Position numbers and translations under genes: made by a program. Source: Tabrizicola sp. (GTDB taxonomy: Bacteria; Pseudomonadota; Alphaproteobacteria; Rhodobacterales; Rhodobacteraceae). Taken from it: a stretch of DNA of 64,000 bases. The stretch covers positions 37,539 to 101,538 of the forward strand of contig JAEULQ010000021.1 of the NCBI GenBank assembly GCA_016792685.1. The letters run 5' to 3'. How positions within the stretch are numbered: position 1 is the stretch's first letter; each line of letters begins with the position of its first letter. Of this stretch, positions 19,051 through 28,096 are shown piece after piece. The notes under the pieces are model-generated. The model had not been told where the DNA came from and did not search any database. It worked only from the letters and a program-made list of their open reading frames with translations.

Positions 19051-19129
19051 CGATGAACGGGAAGGCCCATCGTCTCACGAGAACTTGCGCTGCAATGCCG
19101 CATTCAAGGCAGGGCACATCCGGGCCCTA

Positions 19130-19143
19130 TTGATGCAGGTCAA
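19130..19143 (+). promoter_or_regulatory. FNR box for ccoGHIS
   Basis: TTGATGCAGGTCAA, nine of ten consensus positions. Its centre lies about 79 bp before the ccoG GTG, which gives a leader of about 38 nt if FnrL acts at -41.5. Confidence 0.82.
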
Positions 19144-19215
19144 GGCCGGATGGTCCGGAATGGACGATTGCAAGTCAGACGAAAGGGCCAAAGCCTCTCG
19201 CCCGAAGGAGCCGCC

Positions 19216-20628
19216 GTGAGCAACCCCGAAGCCGAACCCAGCCTATACGCCGCGCGTGAGCCGGTCTTCCCCCGCCGGGTGAAGGGCACGTTCCGCACGC
19301 TCAAGTGGTGGATCATGGGTTTCACACTGGGCATCTACTACCTGACGCCCTGGCTGCGCTGGGACCGGGGGCCGTCACTGCCTGACCAGGCGGTGCTGGT
19401 CGACCTTGCGAACCGGCGGTTCTTCTTCTTCATGATCGAGATCTGGCCGCACGAATTCTACTTTGTCGCGGGCCTTCTCATCATGGCGGGGCTCGGGCTT
19501 TTCCTCTTCACCTCGGCTGCCGGTCGTGTGTGGTGCGGCTATGCCTGTCCGCAGACGGTCTGGACCGACCTTTTCATCCTGGTGGAACGCTGGGTCGAAG
19601 GCGACCGCAACGCGCGGCTACGGCTTTACCGGCAGAAGTGGGATGGCGAGAAGATCCGCAAGCGCGCGGTCAAATGGGTGATCTGGTTCCTGATCGGGCT
19701 GGCCACCGGCGGGGCGTGGATCTTCTATTTCACCGATGCGCCGACGCTGTTGGGTGACCTTGTCACCGGTCAGGCGCATCCGGTGGCCTATATCACCATG
19801 CTGATCCTGACCCTGACGACCTTTGCCTTCGGCGGTTTCGCGCGGGAACAGATCTGCATCTACGCCTGTCCCTGGCCGCGCATTCAGGCCGCGATGATGG
19901 ATGAGGATACGCTGACCATCGGCTACCGGGAATGGCGGGGCGAGCCGCGCGGAAAGCTGGGCACGACGACGGGCGACTGCATCGACTGTATGGCCTGCGT
20001 CAACGTCTGCCCGATGGGCATCGACATCCGCAACGGGCAACAGTTGGCCTGCATCACCTGCGGCCTCTGCATCGACGCCTGCAACGACGTGATGGACAAG
20101 ATCGGCAAGCCCCGCGACCTGATCGGCTACCTGGCCCTTACCGACGAGACTCGCGAACGCGCGGGCCAGCCGACGAAGAATATCTGGAGCCATGTCTTCC
20201 GCCCGCGGACGGTGCTTTACACCGTGCTTTGGGCCAGCGTCGGCGTCGGGCTGATCGTCGCGCTCTTCCTGCGCTCGCCCATCGACGTGAACGTGACTCC
20301 GGTACGGAACCCGACCTATGTGACGCTGTCGGACGGGTCGATCCGCAATGCCTATGATCTGCGGCTGCGCAACATGCACGGGGCGGATGCGCAATTCACC
20401 ATCGCCGCGACATCGGACGCTTTCGTCGTGCTGTCGCTGGAAGGGGCCGAGGGCCTGACGGTCACGGTCCCGGCCAACGAGACGATGTCGCAGCGCGTCT
20501 ATCTAACGGCCGCCCCGGGTACGCGGGCCGCGGTCAGCGACCGTTCAGATGTCCGGATCTGGGTCGAAGAGCTTGGCACGACGAACCGCGTGCATCACGA
20601 CACGATCTTCAACGGCAAGGAAAACTGA
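19216..20628 (+). CDS. ccoG: Cytochrome c oxidase accessory protein CcoG (RdxA/RdxB)
   Basis: A 470-residue polytopic membrane protein with a cytoplasmic ferredoxin-like segment. C255/C258/C261/C265 and C279/C282/C285/C289 make two [4Fe-4S] clusters. Conserved CGYACPQTVW (about 107-116) and YACPWPRIQ (about 216-224) add further cysteines. CcoG is a cupric reductase that supplies Cu(I) for cbb3 oxidase assembly. The GTG at 19216 has AAGGAG five bases upstream; the in-frame ATG at 19150 lies too close to the expected transcript start. Confidence 0.94.
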   Translation: MSNPEAEPSLYAAREPVFPRRVKGTFRTLKWWIMGFTLGIYYLTPWLRWDRGPSLPDQAVLVDLANRRFFFFMIEIWPHEFYFVAGLLIMAGLGLFLFTSAAGRVWCGYACPQTVWTDLFILVERWVEGDRNARLRLYRQKWDGEKIRKRAVKWVIWFLIGLATGGAWIFYFTDAPTLLGDLVTGQAHPVAYITMLILTLTTFAFGGFAREQICIYACPWPRIQAAMMDEDTLTIGYREWRGEPRGKLGTTTGDCIDCMACVNVCPMGIDIRNGQQLACITCGLCIDACNDVMDKIGKPRDLIGYLALTDETRERAGQPTKNIWSHVFRPRTVLYTVLWASVGVGLIVALFLRSPIDVNVTPVRNPTYVTLSDGSIRNAYDLRLRNMHGADAQFTIAATSDAFVVLSLEGAEGLTVTVPANETMSQRVYLTAAPGTRAAVSDRSDVRIWVEELGTTNRVHHDTIFNGKEN

Positions 20629-20629
20629 G

Positions 20630-21082
20630 ATGCGCGAGATCACGGGAAAGCATGTCTTCTGGGGCACTTCGGGCGCCTTCGCCGTCATCATCTCGGTGAA
20701 CCTGCTATTGGCCTTCAAGGCTGTCAGCACCTTTCCGGGGCTTGAGGTGAAGAATTCCTACGTCGCAAGCCAGGGCTTCAACGACCGCAAGAGCGCGCAG
20801 GAAGCGCTGGGCTGGCAGCTTTCGCCGAGCTATTCGGCGGGCCGGGTCGATCTGGCCTTCACCGACCGCGACGGGCGGCCTGTGGCCGTCGAAGCGCTGG
20901 AGGTCCTGATCGGCCGCACCACCTCGAGCGCCGATGATGTTTGGCCAGAGTTTCAGCCGGCTGGCGATGTCTATTCCGCGACCATGGACCTTGCGCGGGG
21001 CAAGTGGATGGTCAAGGTCACGGCCCGCGCTGCTGACGGGACGCTGTTCGAACAACGGTCCGAACTCGTCGTGAAGGGCTAG
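20630..21082 (+). CDS. ccoH: FixH/CcoH family cbb3 oxidase assembly protein
   Basis: A 150-residue protein with one N-terminal membrane helix (about 10-31) and a periplasmic domain. The motif KNSYVASQGFN (about 42-52) is typical of FixH/CcoH. It is required for stable assembly of the cbb3 oxidase. The ATG follows the ccoG stop after one base. Confidence 0.92.
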   Translation: MREITGKHVFWGTSGAFAVIISVNLLLAFKAVSTFPGLEVKNSYVASQGFNDRKSAQEALGWQLSPSYSAGRVDLAFTDRDGRPVAVEALEVLIGRTTSSADDVWPEFQPAGDVYSATMDLARGKWMVKVTARAADGTLFEQRSELVVKG

Positions 21083-21085
21083 GAC

Positions 21086-23281
21086 ATGACGGTCGTCGAG
21101 GATTTCAGCCGCTCTCCGATTTCGGCCTGCCCGGCCTGCACGGTGGTTCCCGCCGCCGAGCGGATCGCCGCGCTGCGCGCCGAACGTGACGGGCGGATTG
21201 TTCTGTCCCTGCCCGGGGCTGGTGGGGCAGAGACCATCTCGACGGTCGAGGCGGCGCTTCTGGCCGTTCCGGGGGTCCGTTCGGCCCGGGTCAACCTGAC
21301 CCAGAAGCGGGTGAGCCTGCTTGTCGGGCCGGGCGTGACGGCGGCAGCGCTGGTTGGCGTGCTTGAGGAACAGGGTCACGAGGCGCATGAGCTGGACCCC
21401 GGACTTCTCTCGGCGACCGAGACCGACCGCCAGGGCCGCGACCTTCTGATGCGGCTTGGCGTGGCCTTCTTCTCGATGATGAACGTGATGCTGCTCTCGG
21501 TCGCTGTCTGGTCGGGGGCCGAGGATGCAACCCGCGACCTCTTCCACTGGATTTCCGGTGCCATCGCGCTGCCGACCGTGATCTTCGCCGGGCAACCGTT
21601 CTTCAAATCCGCCTGGGCCAGCCTCCGTCAGGGCAAGCTTGGCATGGACGTGCCAATCTCGCTTGCGCTGATCCTCGCCTCGTCGATCTCGGTCTACGAG
21701 ACCTGGATGTCTGGCCACCACGCCTATTTCGACGCCGCCGTGATGCTGGCCTTCTTCCTTCTGCTCGGCCGCTACCTCGACCACCGTACCCGCGCCATTG
21801 CGCGTTCGGCAGCCGAGGAACTTGCCGCTCTGGAAGTCCCGCGTGCGATCCTGCTTCTGGACGGCATCGAGATCGAAACCCCCATCGCCGAGATCCACCC
21901 CGGCGACACCGTCCTGGTCCGCCCCGGTGCGCGGATGCCGGTCGATGGCATCGTGTTGCACGGCGCGTCAGAACTGGATCGGAGCCTTCTGACCGGCGAA
22001 AGCCTGCCTGTCCGGGCGGGCGAGGGCACTGTCGTCAGCGCGGGCGAGGTCAACCTGACCGGGCCCCTGACCGTGCAGGTCACCGCCGCAGGAAAGGAGT
22101 CGAGCCTGCACCGCATGGCAGACCTCGTCGCCGTCGCCGAAGGGGCCAAGACCCGCTACACCAGCCTTGCCGACCGGGCGGCCAAGCTCTACTCGCCGCT
22201 TGTGCATATCCTGTCGTTCAGCGCCTTTGGCTACTGGATGTGGGCCACCGGCGGCGATCTGCGCTATGCGATCAACATCTCGGCCGCTGTTCTGATCATC
22301 ACCTGCCCCTGCGCCCTTGGGCTGGCGGTCCCGGCGGTCATCACCTCGGCCTCGGGTCGCCTTTTCCGCAAGGGTCTTCTGATCAAGCACGGCACCGCCC
22401 TCGAACGGCTGGCCGAGGTCGATACGGTGGTCTTCGACAAGACCGGCACCCTGACGCTGGGCGTACCGGAGCCGCTTGCGCTGGCTGACCAGCCGCGCGA
22501 CGTCGTGGCACTTGCCGCCGCGCTTGCCGCGGGTTCGTCCCATCCGCTGGCCCGGGCGCTGGCGGACGGCGCCCGCGCCCTGGGCATCGCCCCGGCCAAG
22601 GTGACCGAAGTCATCGAAGTCCCCGGCCAGGGCATCGAGGGCCAGTGGCTGGGCGCACGCGTCCGCCTCGGCCGTGCCGACTGGTGCGCCGCCGAGCCGC
22701 TGCCGATGACGGCGACCTACCTCTCGGTCGCTGGCAAGACGCATGCCTTCGCCTTCACCGACCGGCTCCGCCCCGGCGCCGAACAGGCTGTCCGCGCCCT
22801 GATGGCCTCGGGCCTGACGGTCGAGCTTCTGTCGGGCGATGCCGCAGCGCCGGTCAGTGACCTTGCCGGCCGGCTGGGCATCCCGAACTGGAAGGCTGGC
22901 GTTCTGCCCGCCGAGAAAGCCGCCCGCGTGGCCGAACTTTCCGCGCGAGGCCACAGAGTGCTTATGGTTGGCGACGGGCTGAACGATACGGCAGCCCTTG
23001 CCGCCGCGCATGTCTCGATCTCTCCAGCCTCGGCGCTGGACGCGGCCCGCGTCGCATCCGACATCGTGCTTCTGGGTCAGGACATGGCGCCGATTGCCGA
23101 TGCCGTGCGGATCGGTCGGCAGTCGGCCCGGCGGATGGTCGAGAATTTCCTGATCTCGGGCGGTTACAACGTGGTGGCCGTTCCGCTGGCCCTTGCCGGC
23201 ATGGCGACGCCACTGGCGGCGGCCTTGGCGATGTCCCTGTCATCAATTACCGTGTCGCTGAACGCAATGCGGTTGAAGTAA
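21086..23281 (+). CDS. ccoI: Copper-translocating P-type ATPase CcoI (FixI)
   Basis: A 731-residue P1B-type ATPase that exports Cu(I) to the periplasm for cbb3 oxidase. Membrane metal site CPC at 407-409, actuator TGES at 303-306, phosphorylation site DKTGT at 451-455, the SSHPLARAL motif near 515 and GDGLNDTAAL near 630 are all present, so the catalytic core is intact. The N-terminal region has an extra CPAC (15-18). In the HMA-like domain, however, the usual CxxC before the ISTVE helix is replaced by G47-A-E-T50. Three bases separate it from ccoH. Confidence 0.95.
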   Translation: MTVVEDFSRSPISACPACTVVPAAERIAALRAERDGRIVLSLPGAGGAETISTVEAALLAVPGVRSARVNLTQKRVSLLVGPGVTAAALVGVLEEQGHEAHELDPGLLSATETDRQGRDLLMRLGVAFFSMMNVMLLSVAVWSGAEDATRDLFHWISGAIALPTVIFAGQPFFKSAWASLRQGKLGMDVPISLALILASSISVYETWMSGHHAYFDAAVMLAFFLLLGRYLDHRTRAIARSAAEELAALEVPRAILLLDGIEIETPIAEIHPGDTVLVRPGARMPVDGIVLHGASELDRSLLTGESLPVRAGEGTVVSAGEVNLTGPLTVQVTAAGKESSLHRMADLVAVAEGAKTRYTSLADRAAKLYSPLVHILSFSAFGYWMWATGGDLRYAINISAAVLIITCPCALGLAVPAVITSASGRLFRKGLLIKHGTALERLAEVDTVVFDKTGTLTLGVPEPLALADQPRDVVALAAALAAGSSHPLARALADGARALGIAPAKVTEVIEVPGQGIEGQWLGARVRLGRADWCAAEPLPMTATYLSVAGKTHAFAFTDRLRPGAEQAVRALMASGLTVELLSGDAAAPVSDLAGRLGIPNWKAGVLPAEKAARVAELSARGHRVLMVGDGLNDTAALAAAHVSISPASALDAARVASDIVLLGQDMAPIADAVRIGRQSARRMVENFLISGGYNVVAVPLALAGMATPLAAALAMSLSSITVSLNAMRLK

Positions 23282-23295
23282 AGGCGGCGCAGCCG

Positions 23296-23454
23296 ATGGA
23301 AATCCTCGCGATCCTGATTCCGGTATCGCTGTTTCTGGGCGGGATCGGGCTTGCGGCCTTCTTCTGGGCCATGCGCACCAGGCAGTTCGACGACCCCGAA
23401 GGCGACGCGCACCGGATCCTGACCAAGGATTGGGACGACCGCCCAAAGCCCTGA
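23296..23454 (+). CDS. ccoS: cbb3-type cytochrome oxidase assembly protein CcoS
   Basis: A 52-residue protein with one membrane helix (about 4-26) followed by RTRQFDDPEGDAHRIL, the strongly conserved CcoS signature. It is needed to insert haem and copper into CcoN. It starts 14 bp after ccoI and closes the ccoGHIS unit. Confidence 0.93.
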   Translation: MEILAILIPVSLFLGGIGLAAFFWAMRTRQFDDPEGDAHRILTKDWDDRPKP

Positions 23455-23482
23455 GACGCTGCCGATTGCGCAGGCGCCTGGG

Positions 23483-24532
23483 TCAGACCCCTGCGACGTG
23501 GCGGTCGAATTCGGTCTTTGCCCGGCCCCAGACCCCGCTGTCGAGCGCCGTCAGCGTCAGAAGCGACGGCAGAAGCTGCGCGGCGTAATCCTCGGACGAT
23601 TCAACCGGCATCAACGAGGGCAGGTTGTCGATCGCCGTCACGTCAAGCGGCGGATCGGCATGGACCCGCAAGGCAGGGGCGTCCCAGTCGGTGGCCCGGT
23701 CGTAGACCTTGATCGGCGAGAAGTCCGAGGTCGGATCGCAGGCGATATCGCCGATGACGGTCAGCTTGCGCGGGGCGGTCTTGGCGGAGGCCGGGACGAA
23801 GACCGGGCAGCCCGGGCGCGCCAGGATGCAGTTGAGAAAGATCTCGTGCTGCAGGACTTCGGGGAAGGGGCCGCCCGAAGCGGTCTCGGCCATGTCCCAT
23901 TTCGTCACCGGAACACCCATTGCCGCGCAAAGATCGGCGGCTCCGGTCCCGACACGGCCAAGCGCGCCGATGATGATTGCCCGCGGACGGCCAAGGCCCT
24001 GAAGCTCGGCCGTTAGCGCGGCCAGCAGGGCCTCTTTCGACGCGACTTTCCGCACCGGTCCGGCAATCCCGCCCTGTTGCTGCGCGGCCCAGCATTTCAG
24101 GCTGACGGCCGCACCGGCATAGCCCGCCCAGTAGCCGAAAGCCGCGACCCGGCGACCGGTCTCGTCCACAAGGTATTCTAGGTCATAAAGCGTCCCGCCT
24201 CCGGCCTTGAAGCGCTTCAGCAGCACCTGGCCTGCGGGCTGGCCCTTGTAGGCATGGCCGAACATGATGTGGCGATGGGTCAGCGGCGTGCCATCCTCGG
24301 GCAGTTCCTTCAGACCAAAGATGATCGCGTCCGCCGGGGCCTTCGGCCACAGGTTCTCGTCGGCAATCTCGCAGCCAGCGGCGACATAGCCCTCAAGCGG
24401 AATGGCCCGGACCGAGGACCGTTCGACCGTCACCCGGATCCCGGCACGCCGTAGCGCAGCCGCGCCTTCGGGGGTAAGACCTACACGTTCCTCGTTCGGC
24501 CGCTGTTCGGCCCGTACCCAGAGATGGGTCAT
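23483..24532 (-). CDS. Saccharopine dehydrogenase (NAD+, L-lysine forming)-like
   Basis: A 349-residue protein. The N-terminal alanine dehydrogenase/PNT-like domain begins RAEQRPNEERVGLTPEGAA, and a Rossmann segment IIIGALGRVGTGAADLCAA (about 188-206) binds the nucleotide. Its length and these segments resemble yeast Lys1, which interconverts saccharopine with lysine and 2-oxoglutarate. Whether it works in lysine breakdown or on another substrate cannot be read from the neighbours. It is convergent with ccoS, with 28 bp between stops. Confidence 0.85.
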   Translation of the reverse strand: MTHLWVRAEQRPNEERVGLTPEGAAALRRAGIRVTVERSSVRAIPLEGYVAAGCEIADENLWPKAPADAIIFGLKELPEDGTPLTHRHIMFGHAYKGQPAGQVLLKRFKAGGGTLYDLEYLVDETGRRVAAFGYWAGYAGAAVSLKCWAAQQQGGIAGPVRKVASKEALLAALTAELQGLGRPRAIIIGALGRVGTGAADLCAAMGVPVTKWDMAETASGGPFPEVLQHEIFLNCILARPGCPVFVPASAKTAPRKLTVIGDIACDPTSDFSPIKVYDRATDWDAPALRVHADPPLDVTAIDNLPSLMPVESSEDYAAQLLPSLLTLTALDSGVWGRAKTEFDRHVAGV

Positions 24533-24742
24533 CCTTCAGGTCCTTCCCCGCTTTGCCCAGGCATGTCCAAGGCGACTGATAGCAGAACCGTTGCCCGCGA
24601 ACAGGGGGGGAGGGGCCATACCTGCCCAAGCTTTCCCGGACCGGATTTCTCCGCGGGCAGCGTCCTCCACCCCGGTTTACTTGGCTGAACGATCCCCCTA
24701 GGCTTTTGGTCTGAACGGGAATGACCCAAGGACAAATGCCGA

Positions 24743-25924
24743 TTGCCCGCTGATACCCGCCCGGCTCTTCCGCGATACGACATGATCGAGGCCCCGGTTC
24801 TGGTGGCAGGACGGGATGCTCTGGCGGGCTTGGACCTGAAAAGGACGGACGAGGCCTATCTGTCCCGACTACCCCTGCGCCGCAGTGGTGCGCTTCCTGC
24901 AGACGGCAAGCCGCACCCGCTGGGAAATTCGGTCTACCGCAACCGGAAATTCGCCGTGGCCGAGGGGCAGCCACCACCCGACACGAACTTGCGGCTGGAG
25001 GGGACCTGCATCTTCGGCGGAGTCGTAAGCCAGCATTTCGGCCATGTGCTGACCCAGTCGCTGGGGCGGCTCTGGGCGCATGACCTTGCCCCCGAGGCCC
25101 CGATCCTGTTCCTGCCCGAAACCCTCGGCGTCACGGCGCTGCCGGGATATCTGGTCGATCTGGCGCGCAGCTTCGGGATCGAAAACGAATTGCGGCTACT
25201 GGACCGATCCGCCGCCGTCAGCCGGCTGCTCCTGCCCCAGGACATTTGCAACCTGGCCTATCGCCCCTCGGCCACGCCGTATTTCCGGGACTGGCTTGCC
25301 CGAAGCCGACCGACCGCAGGGCCGGAGCTTTCCGGGCGGCTTTATGTCAGTCGCAGCCGGCTTGGGCTGCAGGCCGGGCAATACCTGCAGGAAACCGTGC
25401 TGGAAACGGCGCTCGCCTCGAACGGATACACCGTCTTTCATCCGCAGGAGCATTCCATCGCTGCCCAGTTCGCGGCCTATTCGACGGCAAGTCATCTGAT
25501 ATTTGCCGACGGATCGGCCGCGCATATGTGGTCGCTCGCCGCCCGGGAGGGGCAGACGGCGGCTGTCATCCTCCGCCGTCCGCGCGACCGGCAGTTTGCC
25601 CGCTGGTTCCGGTCGCTGGACAGCGTAAAGCCGCATTACCTGGACTTTGCCATCGCCGATTTCTGGCGCCGGGGCGAAGGGCCGGGCAGGTCGGTCGCGC
25701 TTCTGGACCTGCAGGCGCTTTGGGATCAGCTGCGTGGGCTGGGCTTTCATGGCGATGCGCGCCAGATCGGCATTGACCGGTCGCGGCTGGAGGCCTGGGT
25801 CACCGGGTTGCCGCCCCGTATGAAACCCCCGGTTGCTGTGCCGTTCGACCTTGACGATCTGTCCCGGGACATCCTGTCCCAGCGCCGCTTTTCCGCCCTT
25901 CGTCCGTCGCCAGAGAACCCCTGA
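24743..25924 (+). CDS. Glycosyltransferase family 61 protein
   Basis: A 393-residue protein of the DUF563/GT61 type. FGGVVSQHFGHVLTQSLGRLW (about 91-111) and RLYVSRSRLGLQ near 202 are characteristic, as is the C-terminal IFADGSAAHMW-like acidic motif. Acceptor and sugar are unknown; the following rml genes suggest work on a rhamnosylated surface glycan. The reading frame allows a TTG start at 24743 with AAGGAC upstream, or an ATG at 24782 without a visible ribosome site. The divergent 210 bp upstream show no clear element. Confidence 0.8.
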   Translation: MPADTRPALPRYDMIEAPVLVAGRDALAGLDLKRTDEAYLSRLPLRRSGALPADGKPHPLGNSVYRNRKFAVAEGQPPPDTNLRLEGTCIFGGVVSQHFGHVLTQSLGRLWAHDLAPEAPILFLPETLGVTALPGYLVDLARSFGIENELRLLDRSAAVSRLLLPQDICNLAYRPSATPYFRDWLARSRPTAGPELSGRLYVSRSRLGLQAGQYLQETVLETALASNGYTVFHPQEHSIAAQFAAYSTASHLIFADGSAAHMWSLAAREGQTAAVILRRPRDRQFARWFRSLDSVKPHYLDFAIADFWRRGEGPGRSVALLDLQALWDQLRGLGFHGDARQIGIDRSRLEAWVTGLPPRMKPPVAVPFDLDDLSRDILSQRRFSALRPSPENP

Positions 25925-26010
25925 CCACACCGTTCTTTCGCGCGGTGCCGGATTGCATAGCGCCGCAGTTCAGGGCACCTTGCGGCGGTCTGCCCAGATT
26001 GTGAGTTCCG

Positions 26011-26574
26011 ATGCTTGTCGAACCGACAGATATTCGCGGTGTAATAATCCTGACCCCCCGACGCTTTGGCGATGCGCGAGGCTGGTTCGTCGAAACCTGG
26101 AACGCCACCCGGATGGCCGAAGCAGGACTTGACCTGCCCTGGGTCCAGGACAACCATTCCTTTTCGGCCGCTCGGGGGACCTTGCGCGGTCTGCACTTCC
26201 AGACACCGCCCCGGGCGCAGGACAAGCTCGTCCGCTGCTCGCGCGGGGCGATCCGTGATGTCGTGGTCGATATCCGGCTCGGATCTCCCAGCTATGGCAA
26301 ATGGCTCGCGGTCGAGCTTTCGGCCGAGAATGGCCGGCAGCTTCTGGTTCCCAAGGGTTTCCTTCACGGGTTCATCACCCTGACCGACGACGTCGAGGTG
26401 CAATACAAATGCACCGATTTCTACAGCCCCGAACATGACCGTTCGGTGCGCTGGAACGACCCGGCGTTTCAGGTCGACTGGGGCACGACTGATCCCATCC
26501 TGTCCGACAAGGACGCCAAGGCGCCGCTTCTGGCCGAGATTGGCTCGCCTTTCCGTCTGGAGGCCATGGCATGA
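26011..26574 (+). CDS. rmlC: dTDP-4-dehydrorhamnose 3,5-epimerase
   Basis: A 187-residue cupin enzyme, third step of dTDP-L-rhamnose synthesis. GTLRGLHFQ places the catalytic base at H62, with K72 and the acid Tyr near 132 (EVQYKCT) also present. Length and the start [15 protein letters not shown] match RfbC. It overlaps rmlB by 4 bp. Confidence 0.94.
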   Translation: MLVEPTDIRGVIILTPRRFGDARGWFVETWNATRMAEAGLDLPWVQDNHSFSAARGTLRGLHFQTPPRAQDKLVRCSRGAIRDVVVDIRLGSPSYGKWLAVELSAENGRQLLVPKGFLHGFITLTDDVEVQYKCTDFYSPEHDRSVRWNDPAFQVDWGTTDPILSDKDAKAPLLAEIGSPFRLEAMA

Positions 26575-27608
26575 AGCTGCTTGTCACAGGGGGAGCCGGG
26601 TTCATCGGCAGTGCAGTCGTCCGTCTGGCCGTCCAGCGCGGCCATGAGGTCGTGAACCTCGACGCCATGACCTATGCCGCGAACGAAGCGAATGTGGCCC
26701 CGGTTGCCACCTCGAATCTCTACAGCTTCGAGAAGGCCGACATCCGGAACCGCGCCGATCTTGACCGGATTTTCGCGCTGCATCGCCCCGATGCGGTGAT
26801 GCATCTTGCCGCGGAAAGCCATGTCGACCGGTCGATCGACGGGCCTGCGGATTTCATCGAGACCAACATCACCGGCACGTTCAACCTTCTTGAAGCCGCG
26901 CGCGCCCACTGGGTCCGTGAAGGCAGGCCGGAAAGCTTCCGTTTCCACCACATCTCGACCGACGAAGTCTTCGGCTCGCTTGGCCCCGAGGGCCAGTTCA
27001 CCGAGGAAACCCCTTACGATCCGCGCAGCCCCTATTCCGCGTCGAAGGCGGCCTCGGACCATCTGGTCAGGGCCTGGCACGAGACCTACGGGCTGCCGGT
27101 GGTCCTGACCAACTGCTCGAACAATTACGGCCCGTACCACTTTCCCGAAAAGCTGATCCCGGTTGTCATCCTGAACGCGCTGCATGGGCGTCCGATCCCG
27201 GTCTATGGCAAGGGTGAGAACATCCGCGACTGGCTTTACGTCGAGGATCACGCCGACGCCCTGCTTCTGGTCGTCCAGAAAGGCGCTGTCGGGCGCAGCT
27301 ACAACATCGGCGGCGAGAACGAGCGGCGGAATATCGACCTGGTCCGTACCATCTGCGCGCTTCTGGACGAGATGGCCCCCAAAGCCACCTCCTATGCCGA
27401 CCAGATCACCTTTGTCACCGACCGCCCCGGCCACGACGCCCGTTATGCCATCGACCCGACCCGCATCCGCGACGAGCTTGGCTGGCGGCCTTCCGTCACT
27501 GTCGAGGAAGGCCTGCGGCGTACGGTCCGCTGGTACCTTGACAACGAGGCCTGGTGGCGGCCGCTCCTGGACCGCAAGGGGGTAGGAGAGCGGCTGGGGA
27601 AGGCCTGA
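26571..27608 (+). CDS. rmlB: dTDP-glucose 4,6-dehydratase
   Basis: A 345-residue extended short-chain dehydrogenase, second step of dTDP-L-rhamnose synthesis. NAD-binding TGGAGFIGS (6-14), catalytic T130-D131-E132, and Y155-x3-K159 (YSASK) are present, and HISTDEVFG is diagnostic of dTDP-glucose dehydratases. The ATG overlaps the rmlC stop; its TGA overlaps the ATG of the next gene by one base. Confidence 0.95.
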   Translation: MKLLVTGGAGFIGSAVVRLAVQRGHEVVNLDAMTYAANEANVAPVATSNLYSFEKADIRNRADLDRIFALHRPDAVMHLAAESHVDRSIDGPADFIETNITGTFNLLEAARAHWVREGRPESFRFHHISTDEVFGSLGPEGQFTEETPYDPRSPYSASKAASDHLVRAWHETYGLPVVLTNCSNNYGPYHFPEKLIPVVILNALHGRPIPVYGKGENIRDWLYVEDHADALLLVVQKGAVGRSYNIGGENERRNIDLVRTICALLDEMAPKATSYADQITFVTDRPGHDARYAIDPTRIRDELGWRPSVTVEEGLRRTVRWYLDNEAWWRPLLDRKGVGERLGKA

Positions 27609-28096
27609 TGCTGACCGCGCATCTGCCCTCGGGCTATGTGCTGGCACGCTGCCTGCCCAAGGGCATTCCGGCGCTGATGCCGGCGGCCCTGATCGGGGCG
27701 ATCCTGCCGGACATCGACATGATCTGGTTTCATTTCGTCGATGACCGTGCTTTCCATCATCACCGCTACTGGGTCCATGTGCCCTTCTTCTGGCTCGTCG
27801 TCGCCTCCGTGGCCCTGCCTCTGGCCTGGTGGCTCGGCTGGTTGCGCACGGCCTTTGTCTTCTTTGCGGCGATCCTGATGCACCTGATCCTCGATTCGAT
27901 CGGCGGTGGGATCATGTGGGCTGCCCCGGTCTCGGACCATCTCTTCGCCTTGGTCACGGTCCCTCCCACTTATGGCCATTGGGTTGCCTCGTTCATCCTC
28001 CATTGGACGTTCCTGGCCGAGCTCGGCGTCTGGGGCGCGGCCATCTTGCTTTGGGTCCGGCGCAGGCAGTCAACAGTCAGTCTGGAAGGCCCATGA
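27608..28096 (+). CDS. YdjM-like membrane-bound metal-dependent hydrolase family protein
   Basis: A 162-residue protein with about four membrane helices. The acidic LPDIDMIWF (about 36-44) and a histidine cluster HHHRYWVH (about 52-59) resemble the YdjM/DUF457 family of inner-membrane putative metal-dependent hydrolases. No substrate is known. It sits inside the rml operon, overlapping rmlB by 1 bp and rmlD by 4 bp, so it should be made together with the rhamnose enzymes; it is not a known part of that pathway. Confidence 0.72.
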   Translation: MLTAHLPSGYVLARCLPKGIPALMPAALIGAILPDIDMIWFHFVDDRAFHHHRYWVHVPFFWLVVASVALPLAWWLGWLRTAFVFFAAILMHLILDSIGGGIMWAAPVSDHLFALVTVPPTYGHWVASFILHWTFLAELGVWGAAILLWVRRRQSTVSLEGP

